Source of the DNA: Roseobacter fucihabitans
GTDB lineage: Bacteria; Pseudomonadota; Alphaproteobacteria; Rhodobacterales; Rhodobacteraceae
Direction of reading: 5' to 3'
Assembly (NCBI RefSeq): GCF_014337925.2
Contig: NZ_CP143423.1
Span: 1,580,501 to 1,644,500 of the forward strand
DNA: 64,000 nt
Part shown: positions 46,125-54,929 of the stretch, piece after piece
Layout: each line of letters begins with the position of its first letter
How positions within the stretch are numbered: the first letter of the stretch is position 1
Position numbers and translations under genes: made by a program
The notes under the pieces: model-generated
Seen by the model: the letters and a program-made list of their open reading frames with translations, nothing else
Database searches by the model: none
Told to the model about the DNA's origin: nothing

Positions 46125-47432
46125 TCAACGCTCGCGCAGGGCCTCAAGACGGGCCTTGCGCAGCGGCTTCAACAGATAATCGAGCACGGTGCGTTCGCCC
46201 GTGAGGATGTCGATTGACGCGATCATACCGGTGCGAATTTCATTGGTTTCATTGTTGCGCCTGAGCGTATTTGTGTCGGTGCGCACGATGATCGGGAAAT
46301 AGGTCTCGCCTGTGGTCTCATCGCGTTCCGCATCCGCTCCGATGCGCACAACCGTGCCATCCAGCGCACCGTAGATCGTGAAATCAAAGGAGGTGAGTTT
46401 CACCTTGGCCGGTAAATCAAGCCGGATGAAGGCGATGTCCTCGGGGCGCACGCGCGCTTCGACCTCCAGCTTGTCCCCGGCGGGCACGATGCGCGCCACC
46501 TCTTCGCCCGGCGCAATGACCGAGCCCAGCGTATTGACGTTGAGCACGGAAATGATGCCACCGACCGGCGCGCGCAGGCTGGTGCGTGCCAGCACATCGG
46601 AGGCGCGTTTGAGCGTTTCGTCGATGATGCTAAGTTCGTTGAGTGTTTCGGAACGTTCCGCGTTGATTTCAGCGCGCCGGTTCAAGTTCAATTCCAACAC
46701 GCGCGCTTCGGCTTCGCCAAGCGCGGTTTTGGCCTGTGCGCGTCGGCTCAGCACGCCATCGCGCTCTTGGCGTTTGACGGTGCGTTCGCGCTCAATCGGG
46801 ATAATCTGTGCACGGGGTACGACGCCGGAATCGCTGCGCAGCTGGATTTCCTCATCCAGCAGCGTCAGGCTTTCGTCGATGCGGGCCAGAGAGCTGGTCA
46901 ATTCCTCGATTTCCTGGGCGCGTTGGGAAACCTGCGACATCAGGATCGTGCGCTGTGACAGATCGGCGGCTTTGCGGCTGTCAAACAGCGCCAGTTCCCG
47001 CAGCGCCAACGGGTGATCGCTGGCCAGATCAAGGCCCGAGAAATCGGGTGCATTGCGTTGTAGGAGTTCCGCCTCAAGCCGCATGGCGCGGGCGCGCAGG
47101 GCATCGCGTCGCGCCGTGATTTCGCCCATGCTGGCAGCGGCGCCGATGTCATCAATGCGGATCAAAACCTCGCCAGCCTCGACGGTATCGCCTTCGGAAA
47201 TCAAGATATCGCGGACGATCCCCCCCTCAAGGCTCTCGACATTGCGCGCCCGCCCGGAAGGGACGACAACACCCGTGGCGCGCGCGACGATTTCAACACG
47301 TGCCCAACTGGCCCAGGCGATGGCGAGCGCGGCAAAGGCCACCAGCAAGATCAGAAAGATCGTCAGAAACCATCCGCGCCCGGCGCGTGGGGCGGCGGGG
47401 TCCTGCTCAAAATTCCACTCGGACCCGCTCAT
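46125..47432 (-). CDS. Type I secretion periplasmic adaptor (HlyD/LapC family)
   Basis: Membrane-fusion protein of 435 residues. An N-terminal membrane helix (GWFLTIFLILLVAFAALAIAW) is followed by VEIVARATGVVVPSGRARNVESLEGG and the lipoyl half-motif VRDILISEGDTVEAGEVLIRIDD. A long coiled-coil hairpin spans about residues 110-260. The HlyD C-terminal segment contains LRAPVGGIISVLNVNTLGSVI and KVKLTSFDFTIYGALDG. Its start overlaps the ABC stop (ATGA). It should link the ABC exporter to the TolC-type channel encoded upstream in the same operon, for export of the adjacent adhesin. Confidence 0.92.
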   Translation of the reverse strand: MSGSEWNFEQDPAAPRAGRGWFLTIFLILLVAFAALAIAWASWARVEIVARATGVVVPSGRARNVESLEGGIVRDILISEGDTVEAGEVLIRIDDIGAAASMGEITARRDALRARAMRLEAELLQRNAPDFSGLDLASDHPLALRELALFDSRKAADLSQRTILMSQVSQRAQEIEELTSSLARIDESLTLLDEEIQLRSDSGVVPRAQIIPIERERTVKRQERDGVLSRRAQAKTALGEAEARVLELNLNRRAEINAERSETLNELSIIDETLKRASDVLARTSLRAPVGGIISVLNVNTLGSVIAPGEEVARIVPAGDKLEVEARVRPEDIAFIRLDLPAKVKLTSFDFTIYGALDGTVVRIGADAERDETTGETYFPIIVRTDTNTLRRNNETNEIRTGMIASIDILTGERTVLDYLLKPLRKARLEALRER

Positions 47433-49624
47433 GGCCTCGACTCCGGTGCAGGCTGTTTCAAGCGTGCCAGCACGTCATCCTTGGGACCGTGCTGTTGCAC
47501 TTCGCCCTGCGCCAGAACCGCGACATGGGTTACAAGCTGCAAGAGTGCCATGCGATGCGTGGAAATAATCAGCGTCATGGGGCGGCGTTGCAGAGCACGT
47601 TCGACACCCGCGATGAACAGGGCTTCGGATTGCATATCCATCGAGGAGGTCGGCTCATCCAATATGAGGACGCGCGGGCGCGGTAGCAGCGCGCGCGCCA
47701 GCGCGACCATCTGGCGCTGACCGCCCGACAGGTTGCGCCCGCGCTCCGCGATCTGCATAGCAAAACCATCGGGATGGGCGGCGGCAATCCGGTCCACACC
47801 CGCATCACGCGCGGCGCGCAGAATGTCCTCATCGCGCGCGCCGGGCAGGCCAAATGCGATATTTTCAGCCAGCGAGCCCGAAAATAAAACCGCTTCCTGT
47901 GGCACCAGTTGCACCATGCTGCGCAGCGTTGCGGGGGCGATCTGTTGCGTGTTCAGACCATCCAGCAAGAGCAACCCTTCGCTCGGAGGCCACAGCCCCG
48001 CGATCACGCGAATGAGAGAGGTCTTGCCTGCCCCAATCGGGCCAATCACACCCAGGCGGCTTTCGGCGGCAATAGAGAGTGTGACGGTTTTGAGGGCGGG
48101 CAACACCGCGCCCTGATAGGTCAATGAGACGCCTTTGAGCTCCAGCGCACCCGTGCGTGAGGTCGTGTTGAGTGCACGCGGACGCGGGTCCGCATCGGAG
48201 GGTTTGTTCATCAAGGCATCCAGCGCGCGCAGGGTAGAGAGCGCGAAGCTCCCCCTGACGAATAAACCGGTTACGGCGGCAGTGGGGGCCAGCGCGCGCC
48301 CCGACAGGATCATGGCCGCGATCACGGCCCCCATGGTAATCTGGCCTTCCAGGGCGAGATAGACGCCGATGACGACGATCCCAATCGAGGAGGCCTGCGT
48401 GGCCAGCGCGGTGGCGGTGGTGGCGAAGGTCGCCAGATTGCGGCTTTGGGCTTGTGCCTGGGCGGCCTGCGCGCTCTGGATTTCCCAGCGTGCCTGCATT
48501 CTTCCCTGACCTGAAATCGCCTTCAGGGTTTCGATTTCAGCCACGGATTCGGCGGCCACGGTTGTTTTGGCCCCTCCGGTTGCGCGGTTTTTCTCCGAGG
48601 CACCGCGCAGCGGGCTCAGGATCAAAAGGCCCATGATCAACACAAACCCAAGCGCCACAGCCGGGGGCAGGGCGAGCGGGCCGCCGATATAATAGATCAG
48701 CAGAATGAACAGCACGGCAAACCCAAGGTCGATCAGATTGGCCAGCGTCTGTGAGGAGAAGAACTCTGCGACCTGCTCGTAATCCTTGAGCGTGTTCATC
48801 AAGGCCCCCGAAGCCGGGACTTCACCGTCCAGTTGCAGGTTGGCGACATGGCGAAACACACTCGCCGACACGCTGCGATCAACCTTGCGCCCAATGCGGT
48901 CGATGATCCCGGCGCGCACAAGTTTCAGGATGGCGTCAAAAACCAGCGCCAACCCCACACCGGCAACCAGCGACCAGAGCGTGATCAATGCCGCATTTGG
49001 AAACACCCGGTCATAAACATTCATGGTAAAAAGTGGCACTGCAAGGGCGAGCAGGTTGATCAGGATCGAGGCCAGGATGACCTGCGTATATTCCGGCCAG
49101 TAGGGGCGCAGGGCCCCCCAGAGCCAATGCCGCTCACCATGGGTTCGCGTCGTATCGGGCTGCAACTGCGCTTGTGGCTGAAGCAGGATCGCATGGCCGC
49201 AGTAGCTCTCCTCAAGGGCGGTAATCTTGGCGGTGACCGCCTCGCAGGATTGATTGGCCCGGAAAATCACACATGTGCCGTCCGGGTTGCGCCTCAACAA
49301 AACGCAGGCATCCTTGCCATTCAACAGCAAAACAACCGGCAGGCTCTCATCTGAAATATCACTCAGCCGGCGTCGCACCAACCGCGCAGGCATCCCGTTA
49401 CGCTCGGCCGCAAAGACCGCAAGATCAGGCGTCAACCGGCCATCCGCTGGCAGGGCGAGCCCGTTTGTAAGCGTTTCAAGCGCCACATCCCGCCCGCAAT
49501 GGCGCATGGCTTCCGCAAGGCTGGCCGCCAGAGGGTCTTGTGGGGGTGTTTCAAGCGCCCAATCGGGAACCGCCGCGTTTTGGGGCGCGGGGCCGGCTTC
49601 TTGTGGCACAACACGAGCGGACAC
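47429..49624 (-). CDS. Type I secretion ABC exporter (LapB/HlyB family)
   Basis: Exporter of about 731 residues. The N-terminal C39-peptidase-like domain (about 30-150) lacks a catalytic cysteine, as in RTX exporters. A membrane domain spans about 165-460 (VILASILINLLALAVPLFTMNVYDRVFP). The ATPase domain carries Walker A GPIGAGKTS, signature RNLSGGQRQMVALARAL and Walker B VLILDEPTSSMD. The open frame starts with a GTG at 49624 that has no ribosome-binding site. An in-frame ATT at 49666 has CGGAGG exactly 6 bases upstream and would add 14 residues (ISDPPQQKKSRTAH). The downstream HlyD-type gene overlaps by 4 bases; the TolC gene ends 63 bases upstream of the GTG. Confidence 0.9.
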   Translation of the reverse strand: MSARVVPQEAGPAPQNAAVPDWALETPPQDPLAASLAEAMRHCGRDVALETLTNGLALPADGRLTPDLAVFAAERNGMPARLVRRRLSDISDESLPVVLLLNGKDACVLLRRNPDGTCVIFRANQSCEAVTAKITALEESYCGHAILLQPQAQLQPDTTRTHGERHWLWGALRPYWPEYTQVILASILINLLALAVPLFTMNVYDRVFPNAALITLWSLVAGVGLALVFDAILKLVRAGIIDRIGRKVDRSVSASVFRHVANLQLDGEVPASGALMNTLKDYEQVAEFFSSQTLANLIDLGFAVLFILLIYYIGGPLALPPAVALGFVLIMGLLILSPLRGASEKNRATGGAKTTVAAESVAEIETLKAISGQGRMQARWEIQSAQAAQAQAQSRNLATFATTATALATQASSIGIVVIGVYLALEGQITMGAVIAAMILSGRALAPTAAVTGLFVRGSFALSTLRALDALMNKPSDADPRPRALNTTSRTGALELKGVSLTYQGAVLPALKTVTLSIAAESRLGVIGPIGAGKTSLIRVIAGLWPPSEGLLLLDGLNTQQIAPATLRSMVQLVPQEAVLFSGSLAENIAFGLPGARDEDILRAARDAGVDRIAAAHPDGFAMQIAERGRNLSGGQRQMVALARALLPRPRVLILDEPTSSMDMQSEALFIAGVERALQRRPMTLIISTHRMALLQLVTHVAVLAQGEVQQHGPKDDVLARLKQPAPESRP

Positions 49625-49663
49625 ATGGGCCGTGCGCGATTTCTTCTGTTGAGGGGGATCGGA

Positions 49664-49678
49664 AATTTCAGACCTCCG
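49664..49678 (-). promoter_or_regulatory. Strong ribosome-binding site before an ATT codon
   Basis: On the minus strand CGGAGG is followed by 6 bases and then ATT, in frame with the ABC exporter and downstream of the tolC-like stop. No ATG, GTG or TTG in that frame lies at a workable distance. Either ATT is the initiation codon, as in infC-type genes, or this base was ATG in the recent past. Confidence 0.45.
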
Positions 49679-49687
49679 TTTCGCGCG

Positions 49688-51121
49688 TTATTCCGAGCGC
49701 AGGCTTTTGCGCCAGTCTCGAAAGCTGATCGCATCGTCACGAGACCTATCACCAGGTGCGTTAAGACCAGGTGCACGCTGATCATTCACCGCATAGGCCG
49801 CACTGTCTTCGGGCGGGGTGATGCCAAGGGCGGGCAAAAGGATACCCGCAGCGGCAAGCAGACGGTATTTCACAAAAACTTCAAGGGAGCGCGCATTCAT
49901 CAGATTAACCTCGGCCTGAAACAGAGCGTTTTGGGTGTTCAGAACGTCGATGAGGGAGCGCGCACCAACATCAAATTCCCGCTCATAAGAGGCCAGCAAG
50001 TCACGCGACAGGGTTGCCTGCCGGTCCAAAAGGCCGACGCGCCGTTGCGTCGATTTCAGATTGGACCATGATTGGCGTACTTCGCGCTCCACCAAACGCG
50101 ATTGGGTCAACAGGCGGGCGCGCTGCTCACTGACGCGCCGGATCTGTTCTTCACGCTGGCCACGTTTGCGGTTGCCCTGAATTTCATAGCGCAGCACCAG
50201 ACCGATGGAGGCGTCGTTAACCTCGCCCTCAAAGCCACGCACGTCTTCTCCGTAACGGGTCTCGGCCTCCAGATCGAGTGTGGGAAAACGGTTGGCATTC
50301 GCCTGGCGCGACAATGCCTCAGCGGCCCCGATGTCGGATTGAAAAAATAGGATCGTCGGGTTGTGGCGCCAGGCAGTCGCGAGCGTATCATCAAGATTGC
50401 CGGGCAGGCGCGCCCCGATTTCAGGTACGGATTGCAGATTGTCCGGCGTGACACCCACGGTTTCCAAAAACAGAATACGCGCGTCCGTATCGGTCAATTC
50501 GAACTGGATCAGTGTGTCTTCGGCCAGAAACAGGCGCTCTTCGGCCTGTTGCAAATCCGCAATGCCCAGAACGCCGTTGTCATAGGCGCTTTGAATTCTG
50601 GCCATAATATCGCGGTGGTATGCCAGATTGAGCCGGGCCTTTTCGGTCAGGGCTTGCGTGCGTATCACGTCACTGTAAACCCGGATGGCTTCCAAAGACA
50701 GGAATTCGGAGCGTTCAAGTACGCGGTAGGCCGCCGCATCAATGCGGTAGGCCTGGCGTTCTATCTCCGAGCGGGTTGATTTGCCATCATATAGACGCTG
50801 CGTGATCCGCGCGGAAACCTCATATCCGAACAACGCATCATCGGATGCGCCCTGATCGGTTGTGCGTGTCCCGTTATTGATGCTGCCTTCGGAGCGCCCC
50901 TCAAATTCAACCCGCGGCGCCCAGAAACTGCGCGCCTGATCAAGTTCAAACTCGATGGCCTGTTTGTTGGCCTCCGCGGCTTTGATCTCAGGGTTCGTCT
51001 CCAACACGAAGAGGATCGAGTCCTCCAGTGAAAGAGCACCAGCCTGGTGACCCCATGTCAGCGATGCGCATAGCGCAACGGTCGGCAGCGCCCGGAGGCC
51101 CTTCAGTAGACATCTATTCAT
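49688..51121 (-). CDS. TolC-family outer-membrane channel of the type I secretion system
   Basis: Protein of 477 residues with a signal peptide (LRALPTVALCASLTWGHQAGA) followed by LSLEDSILFVLETNPEIKAAEANKQ, the classic TolC opening with alternating helical repeats. The two halves contain SYDVIRTQ-like helices and NANRFPTLDLEAETRYGEDV, and GVGARSLIDVLNTQNALFQAE-type residues near 380-400, seen here as FDVGARSLIDVLNTQNALF. First gene of the leftward TolC - ABC - HlyD operon, which serves the giant adhesin. Confidence 0.9.
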   Translation of the reverse strand: MNRCLLKGLRALPTVALCASLTWGHQAGALSLEDSILFVLETNPEIKAAEANKQAIEFELDQARSFWAPRVEFEGRSEGSINNGTRTTDQGASDDALFGYEVSARITQRLYDGKSTRSEIERQAYRIDAAAYRVLERSEFLSLEAIRVYSDVIRTQALTEKARLNLAYHRDIMARIQSAYDNGVLGIADLQQAEERLFLAEDTLIQFELTDTDARILFLETVGVTPDNLQSVPEIGARLPGNLDDTLATAWRHNPTILFFQSDIGAAEALSRQANANRFPTLDLEAETRYGEDVRGFEGEVNDASIGLVLRYEIQGNRKRGQREEQIRRVSEQRARLLTQSRLVEREVRQSWSNLKSTQRRVGLLDRQATLSRDLLASYEREFDVGARSLIDVLNTQNALFQAEVNLMNARSLEVFVKYRLLAAAGILLPALGITPPEDSAAYAVNDQRAPGLNAPGDRSRDDAISFRDWRKSLRSE

Positions 51122-51262
51122 GTTTTTGCACCGATTACTGCTCAGTCACCCACCGTTGTGTGGGTATTATCATTGCATTAACAATAGGATCAGAACCAGC
51201 CTTGTTGCAACTGTGCAGGCAGTGGAATACGTTCGCGGCGAACAACCCAGAGGAAAACCCGC

Positions 51263-51940
51263 ATGTTGTGTCGTTTTTTTGCCACGCTTTTGTTAACTAT
51301 TTCCATGTCATTGCCGATGGTCGCCCTTGCTCAGGACGTCGGAACGATCAATTTTAAGTTCGACGCCGATCAACTGGATGCGCAAGGTTTGGCGCAGGTC
51401 GCGCAGATCGCAGAGCAACTCAAGGCACGTCAAAGCTATAAGCCGACCGTGGTTGTCGGCTTTACAGATGCAGTAGGAACAACGGGTTACAACGATGGCC
51501 TTGGATTGCGACGCGCCCAAAGCGTCGCCGCAGCACTCCAGGCGCAGGGGGTTCCGGTGGACCGGATCGGTTCCATTGCCTCGCGCGGGGAGCGTGAATT
51601 GCTTGTTAGCGTTACCGGCGCGGAGCGGGCCAATCGCCGTGTGACGGTGTCGCTTGAGGAAATCATGAGTGCTTGCCGCAGCTATCGCGAAATTCCGCTT
51701 ACGCCGGCCTCTATCGGCGAAGAATTGCAGACGGATTTGCGTGTGCGCCTTGCCGAGGCGGTTCAGTCTTTTGATCAGATGGCGATCACAAGGCGGGACG
51801 GGGCGGCGTTCCAGATGGCCGGTGCGGCCCGCGAAGATTGCGGTATTGCCGTGGGGTATGATGCGGATGCCGTGCGCAAGACTGAATATGCGCAGAAGTG
51901 TTTTTGCAGCTCAGCGCGTATGCAGGCCGCCCTCAGATAG
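51263..51940 (+). CDS. OmpA-like periplasmic protein
   Basis: Protein of 225 residues with a signal peptide (LLLTISMSLPMVALA-QDV) and an OmpA-type peptidoglycan-associating domain at about residues 27-130. INFKFDADQLDAQGLAQ begins it, VVVGFTDAVGTTGYNDGLGLRRAQSVAAAL carries the binding core, and GAERANRRVTVSLE ends it. The remaining 90 residues are not recognised and contain four cysteines, two of them adjacent in the CFCSS tail. It is divergent from the secretion operon and might anchor the secretion complex or adhesin, but this is inference. Confidence 0.82.
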   Translation: MLCRFFATLLLTISMSLPMVALAQDVGTINFKFDADQLDAQGLAQVAQIAEQLKARQSYKPTVVVGFTDAVGTTGYNDGLGLRRAQSVAAALQAQGVPVDRIGSIASRGERELLVSVTGAERANRRVTVSLEEIMSACRSYREIPLTPASIGEELQTDLRVRLAEAVQSFDQMAITRRDGAAFQMAGAAREDCGIAVGYDADAVRKTEYAQKCFCSSARMQAALR

Positions 51941-52022
51941 GCGAGAGCCCGGCAACGGCCAGCGCGCGATCTAAAACATGCAAAATGTGCCGCTTTGGCG
52001 CCAGCGGGGAAGGGCGTGGCGG

Positions 52023-52775
52023 TCAGAAGTTGAACGACACGCCCGCCATGAACCCTTGTTGCTGCAGGTCATGCGCTGATCCGGATGCGTTGCGCTCCAC
52101 GGACATGTAACGATATCCGAGAACACCTGAAACTGTGCCGGTAAATTCATAGCCAACACCACCGAGGACATCGATCATCGCCTCTGATCCAGTGCCAAAT
52201 CCACCGGCATAGGCCCATCCCGTTGCAAACCAGTGATGCCCCAAGTCGGAGCGGCCCCGCATCCCAAGGAGCGGATCAAACCAGCTGTCGCCCGCGGATA
52301 CCGTGGTCGTTGGCTCGATCCCGGCGGTCAGGTTCAGGTCGGTCGACACATCCCAATAACGTACCCCCCCGCCGAGCCAGAGCGTGGTGTCCGCATCCGT
52401 ACCCAGCCTGTATTCACCCAAGGCGGTTCCGATCACGGCGCTGGACGCGGTGTCTGTGCCAGCGGGATCCGTGGCGCGTGTGGTTGCCCCAGAGAGGGCA
52501 TTGACGTTGTGATAGCCCAGCGAGAGCCCGTATCGGCCCGTTGTTGCGCTGAACATGACCATTCCGGTACGGTCACGGTTGTTCTGCTGTTCGGGGAAGG
52601 TGATGTTGATGGCGGTGCTGGGCAGGTCCGCCTCATAGCCCCGAGGTGTGTTTTCGCCTGTTTTCCAGACCTGCGAGCTGGCTTGCTTGCCTTGATGGCC
52701 ATAAGATTGCGCCATCGCATAGGGGGCCGCCAGCAGCCACAGGCAGACCTGAAGACTTAACAGAAAATTATGCAT
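52023..52775 (-). CDS. Outer-membrane beta-barrel protein
   Basis: Protein of 250 residues with a signal peptide (FLLSLQVCLWLLAAPYAMA-QSY). Alternating hydrophobic and polar strands follow (GRYGLSLGYHNVN, TTLWLGGGVRYWDVS, VSGVLGYRYMSVE), and the last residue is a phenylalanine in GVSFNF, the outer-membrane assembly signal. Resembles small eight- to ten-stranded porin-like proteins. No specific function. Flanked by OmpA-like and eut-like genes. Confidence 0.75.
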   Translation of the reverse strand: MHNFLLSLQVCLWLLAAPYAMAQSYGHQGKQASSQVWKTGENTPRGYEADLPSTAINITFPEQQNNRDRTGMVMFSATTGRYGLSLGYHNVNALSGATTRATDPAGTDTASSAVIGTALGEYRLGTDADTTLWLGGGVRYWDVSTDLNLTAGIEPTTTVSAGDSWFDPLLGMRGRSDLGHHWFATGWAYAGGFGTGSEAMIDVLGGVGYEFTGTVSGVLGYRYMSVERNASGSAHDLQQQGFMAGVSFNF

Positions 52776-53028
52776 TGGAGACGCTTTTTGGCACGGGCGG
52801 CGGGCTTTCGCAGAGATGTGTTCACGGGCAACGGCTGTGTGACACTTCTTGCAATAAAGGAACGAATACAGGGTTAAGGGCGCGACAAAAAACGCGCCCC
52901 AGAGGGAAATGATTTCCTATTGCCGCTTATTGTCTCAAAAAACCGGCAAATCCGAAAATGCACCCGGCCAGAACATCACAAAGGGTATGGCGAGGATCAC
53001 GCAGGCGTCTAAGCGTTGCGATGAACGC

Positions 53029-53766
53029 TTACAGCAAATCACCCGGTTGGCTGTCTTGATCGATTGCACCGGTGGCCTGCAGCATGTGCCATGCCAAAAC
53101 GAGGTTACTGGACAGGATCGGCAAACCGGTTGACCGGCTCAGCTGCGGTATCACCTCCAGGGTGCGCAGGTTCGTGCAGGATAAAAACACGGCCTGCACA
53201 TTGGTCTCTTCGGCAAGTCGGCAGGTGGCGTCATAAATGGATGCGCTGTCGATCTGGGCGACGCGGGCTTCTTGTTCCTCGCAAAAGCTGCCAAAGGCGG
53301 GCGTCTGGATGCCGTGTGCGGCGAGCGTTTCGCGTAACGTGTTCGATACGCTTTCGATATAGGGTGATAAAAACGCGATCCGGGTCACGTCCAACGCGCC
53401 GCAAACGGTGACAAGAGCGGAAAGCGGCTCGCTCACCTGCCTGGCCTGCGTGCCCTGACGCAAGCACTGGGCAATCCGGGATGCGCCGATCTGTGCGGTG
53501 CCGGAGGTGCAGCCGTAGCCAAGCATGTCAAAACACAACCCCCGCGGGAACAGCCCTGCCGCTGCGGCCAGATGGTCTTCCATCTGCGCGAGGGTTTCGG
53601 CGGTAACGGTTTGCGCCGAGGGCACCCGCGAGACATGCAGGCTGACCGAGGCGGGCAGCAACTGGCGCATATCATCCTCAAGCGTCACATCTGATTGCAG
53701 GACGATCAGGCCTAATTGAGGCCGTTTTTTTGTGTCCAGCACGTAAGGAAATTGTTGGGAGGCCAT
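53029..53766 (-). CDS. Asp/Glu racemase-superfamily protein (EutA / maleate isomerase-like)
   Basis: Protein of 245 residues in the Asp/Glu racemase, arylmalonate decarboxylase and maleate isomerase group. The paired active-site cysteines are in FDMLGYGCTSGTAQIG and AVFLSCTNLRTLEVI. This is the family of EutA of ectoine-utilisation clusters. Its ATG overlaps the stop of the upstream M24 gene (TAATG), and it is the last gene of a three-gene leftward operon with M24 and PLP-dehydratase proteins. Substrate unknown. Confidence 0.8.
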   Translation of the reverse strand: MASQQFPYVLDTKKRPQLGLIVLQSDVTLEDDMRQLLPASVSLHVSRVPSAQTVTAETLAQMEDHLAAAAGLFPRGLCFDMLGYGCTSGTAQIGASRIAQCLRQGTQARQVSEPLSALVTVCGALDVTRIAFLSPYIESVSNTLRETLAAHGIQTPAFGSFCEEQEARVAQIDSASIYDATCRLAEETNVQAVFLSCTNLRTLEVIPQLSRSTGLPILSSNLVLAWHMLQATGAIDQDSQPGDLL

Positions 53767-54929
53767 TAGGCAAGCCTTGGAAGGTTGCGCGGCGCAGGTG
53801 TGGAAAGGTATTCAGCCCCCGTCGCGGTGATCACGATGTTCTCCTCATGGACCAATGTCTGGCCGGGGTTGATTTCGATGCCGGGCTCCAGGGTCAAGAC
53901 CATACCGGCCTTCAGAACGGTCTCATCCGCCGGAATAAGCGAGGGCCATTCGGTCAATTGCATGCCCAACCCATGGCCCAGGCGCCCGGCGTCCGAGCCA
54001 CCGGCACCACCCGTTACGATGACATCCATCCTCTGGAAAAGCTCTGATGCGGTAACGCCGGGACGCGCGCAGGTAAAGGCCTGATCACTGGCCTCGAGCA
54101 GGCGTGCATAGGCGTCATCTACGGCCCGATCGACCGTACCAATCGCGAAGTTACGATCAAAATCGCAGTAATACCCGTCATGCACCACACCGGTGTCCAG
54201 CATCAAAACATCACCCGGACAAAGTGGGCGCGCCACGGCCGGGGTGATCACATCGCCGTATCCACCCGGACCTGCGCCCCCGGCCAGATAACCGACCCAA
54301 TCCGCGCCTTCCTCAAGGCACAGGATCTGAAACTGACGGAACACATCCGCAAGCGGCACCCCGGTTTGCGCGATTTCGCCAATGCGCGCGAAACTCCGGT
54401 CGGCAATGGTGCAGGCTTCGCGAATCTTGGCGATTTCGTAGTCTGATTTGACCGCTCTGAGATCGCGCAGGATGGCGTGATCCGATACCATTCGGCGCGC
54501 ACCGATGGCCCCCCGCAAAGCATCCCAAGAGGCCAGCGGCATGCGCAAATGGCTTTCCAATCCACTAGGCACACCGATCCGCGCTTTTGCAGGCAGGCAT
54601 TCGGCAATGGTATCGACCAGAAGCGTCACGCCGTCATCGTCGTAATCCGGCGCGCGCCATGTGCGAATATCCGTGATCCAGCTCTGCGCCATCAAATGCG
54701 CGCCGATGGAGGGGATCACGGCAATCGGATCGCCGCTTTGCGGTAGGAGGAGAAACCAGGGCCGCGTCGGGCTTTCCCAGAACCGCGTCAGGAAACCAGT
54801 GAAATACCGCACTTCGGGCTCGGTGCTCAGGAACAGGGCATCAAGTCCTACAACCCCCATGCGTTCTTGTGCGGCCTGCAGGCGTTGGCGGAATTCGGCC
54901 TCGGGAAAGCCACGCGGCTTTGGGCTCAC
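53766..54929 (-). CDS. M24-family metallohydrolase (Xaa-Pro dipeptidase/creatinase-like)
   Basis: Protein of 387 residues. N-terminal creatinase-like domain starts VSPKPRGFPEAEFRQRLQAAQERMG and contains STEPEVRYFTGFLTRFWESPTRP. The C-terminal pita-bread domain shows metal-site segments LMLDTGVVHDGYYCDFDRNF (two Asp), GRLGHGLGMQLTEWPSL (His), LTLEPGIEINPG (Glu) and VHEENIVIT (Glu), so it looks like an active metal enzyme, unlike DoeA at 3884-5059. It begins with GTG overlapping the PLP gene stop (GTGA). Context recalls EutD-like enzymes. Confidence 0.83.
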   Translation of the reverse strand: MSPKPRGFPEAEFRQRLQAAQERMGVVGLDALFLSTEPEVRYFTGFLTRFWESPTRPWFLLLPQSGDPIAVIPSIGAHLMAQSWITDIRTWRAPDYDDDGVTLLVDTIAECLPAKARIGVPSGLESHLRMPLASWDALRGAIGARRMVSDHAILRDLRAVKSDYEIAKIREACTIADRSFARIGEIAQTGVPLADVFRQFQILCLEEGADWVGYLAGGAGPGGYGDVITPAVARPLCPGDVLMLDTGVVHDGYYCDFDRNFAIGTVDRAVDDAYARLLEASDQAFTCARPGVTASELFQRMDVIVTGGAGGSDAGRLGHGLGMQLTEWPSLIPADETVLKAGMVLTLEPGIEINPGQTLVHEENIVITATGAEYLSTPAPRNLPRLA

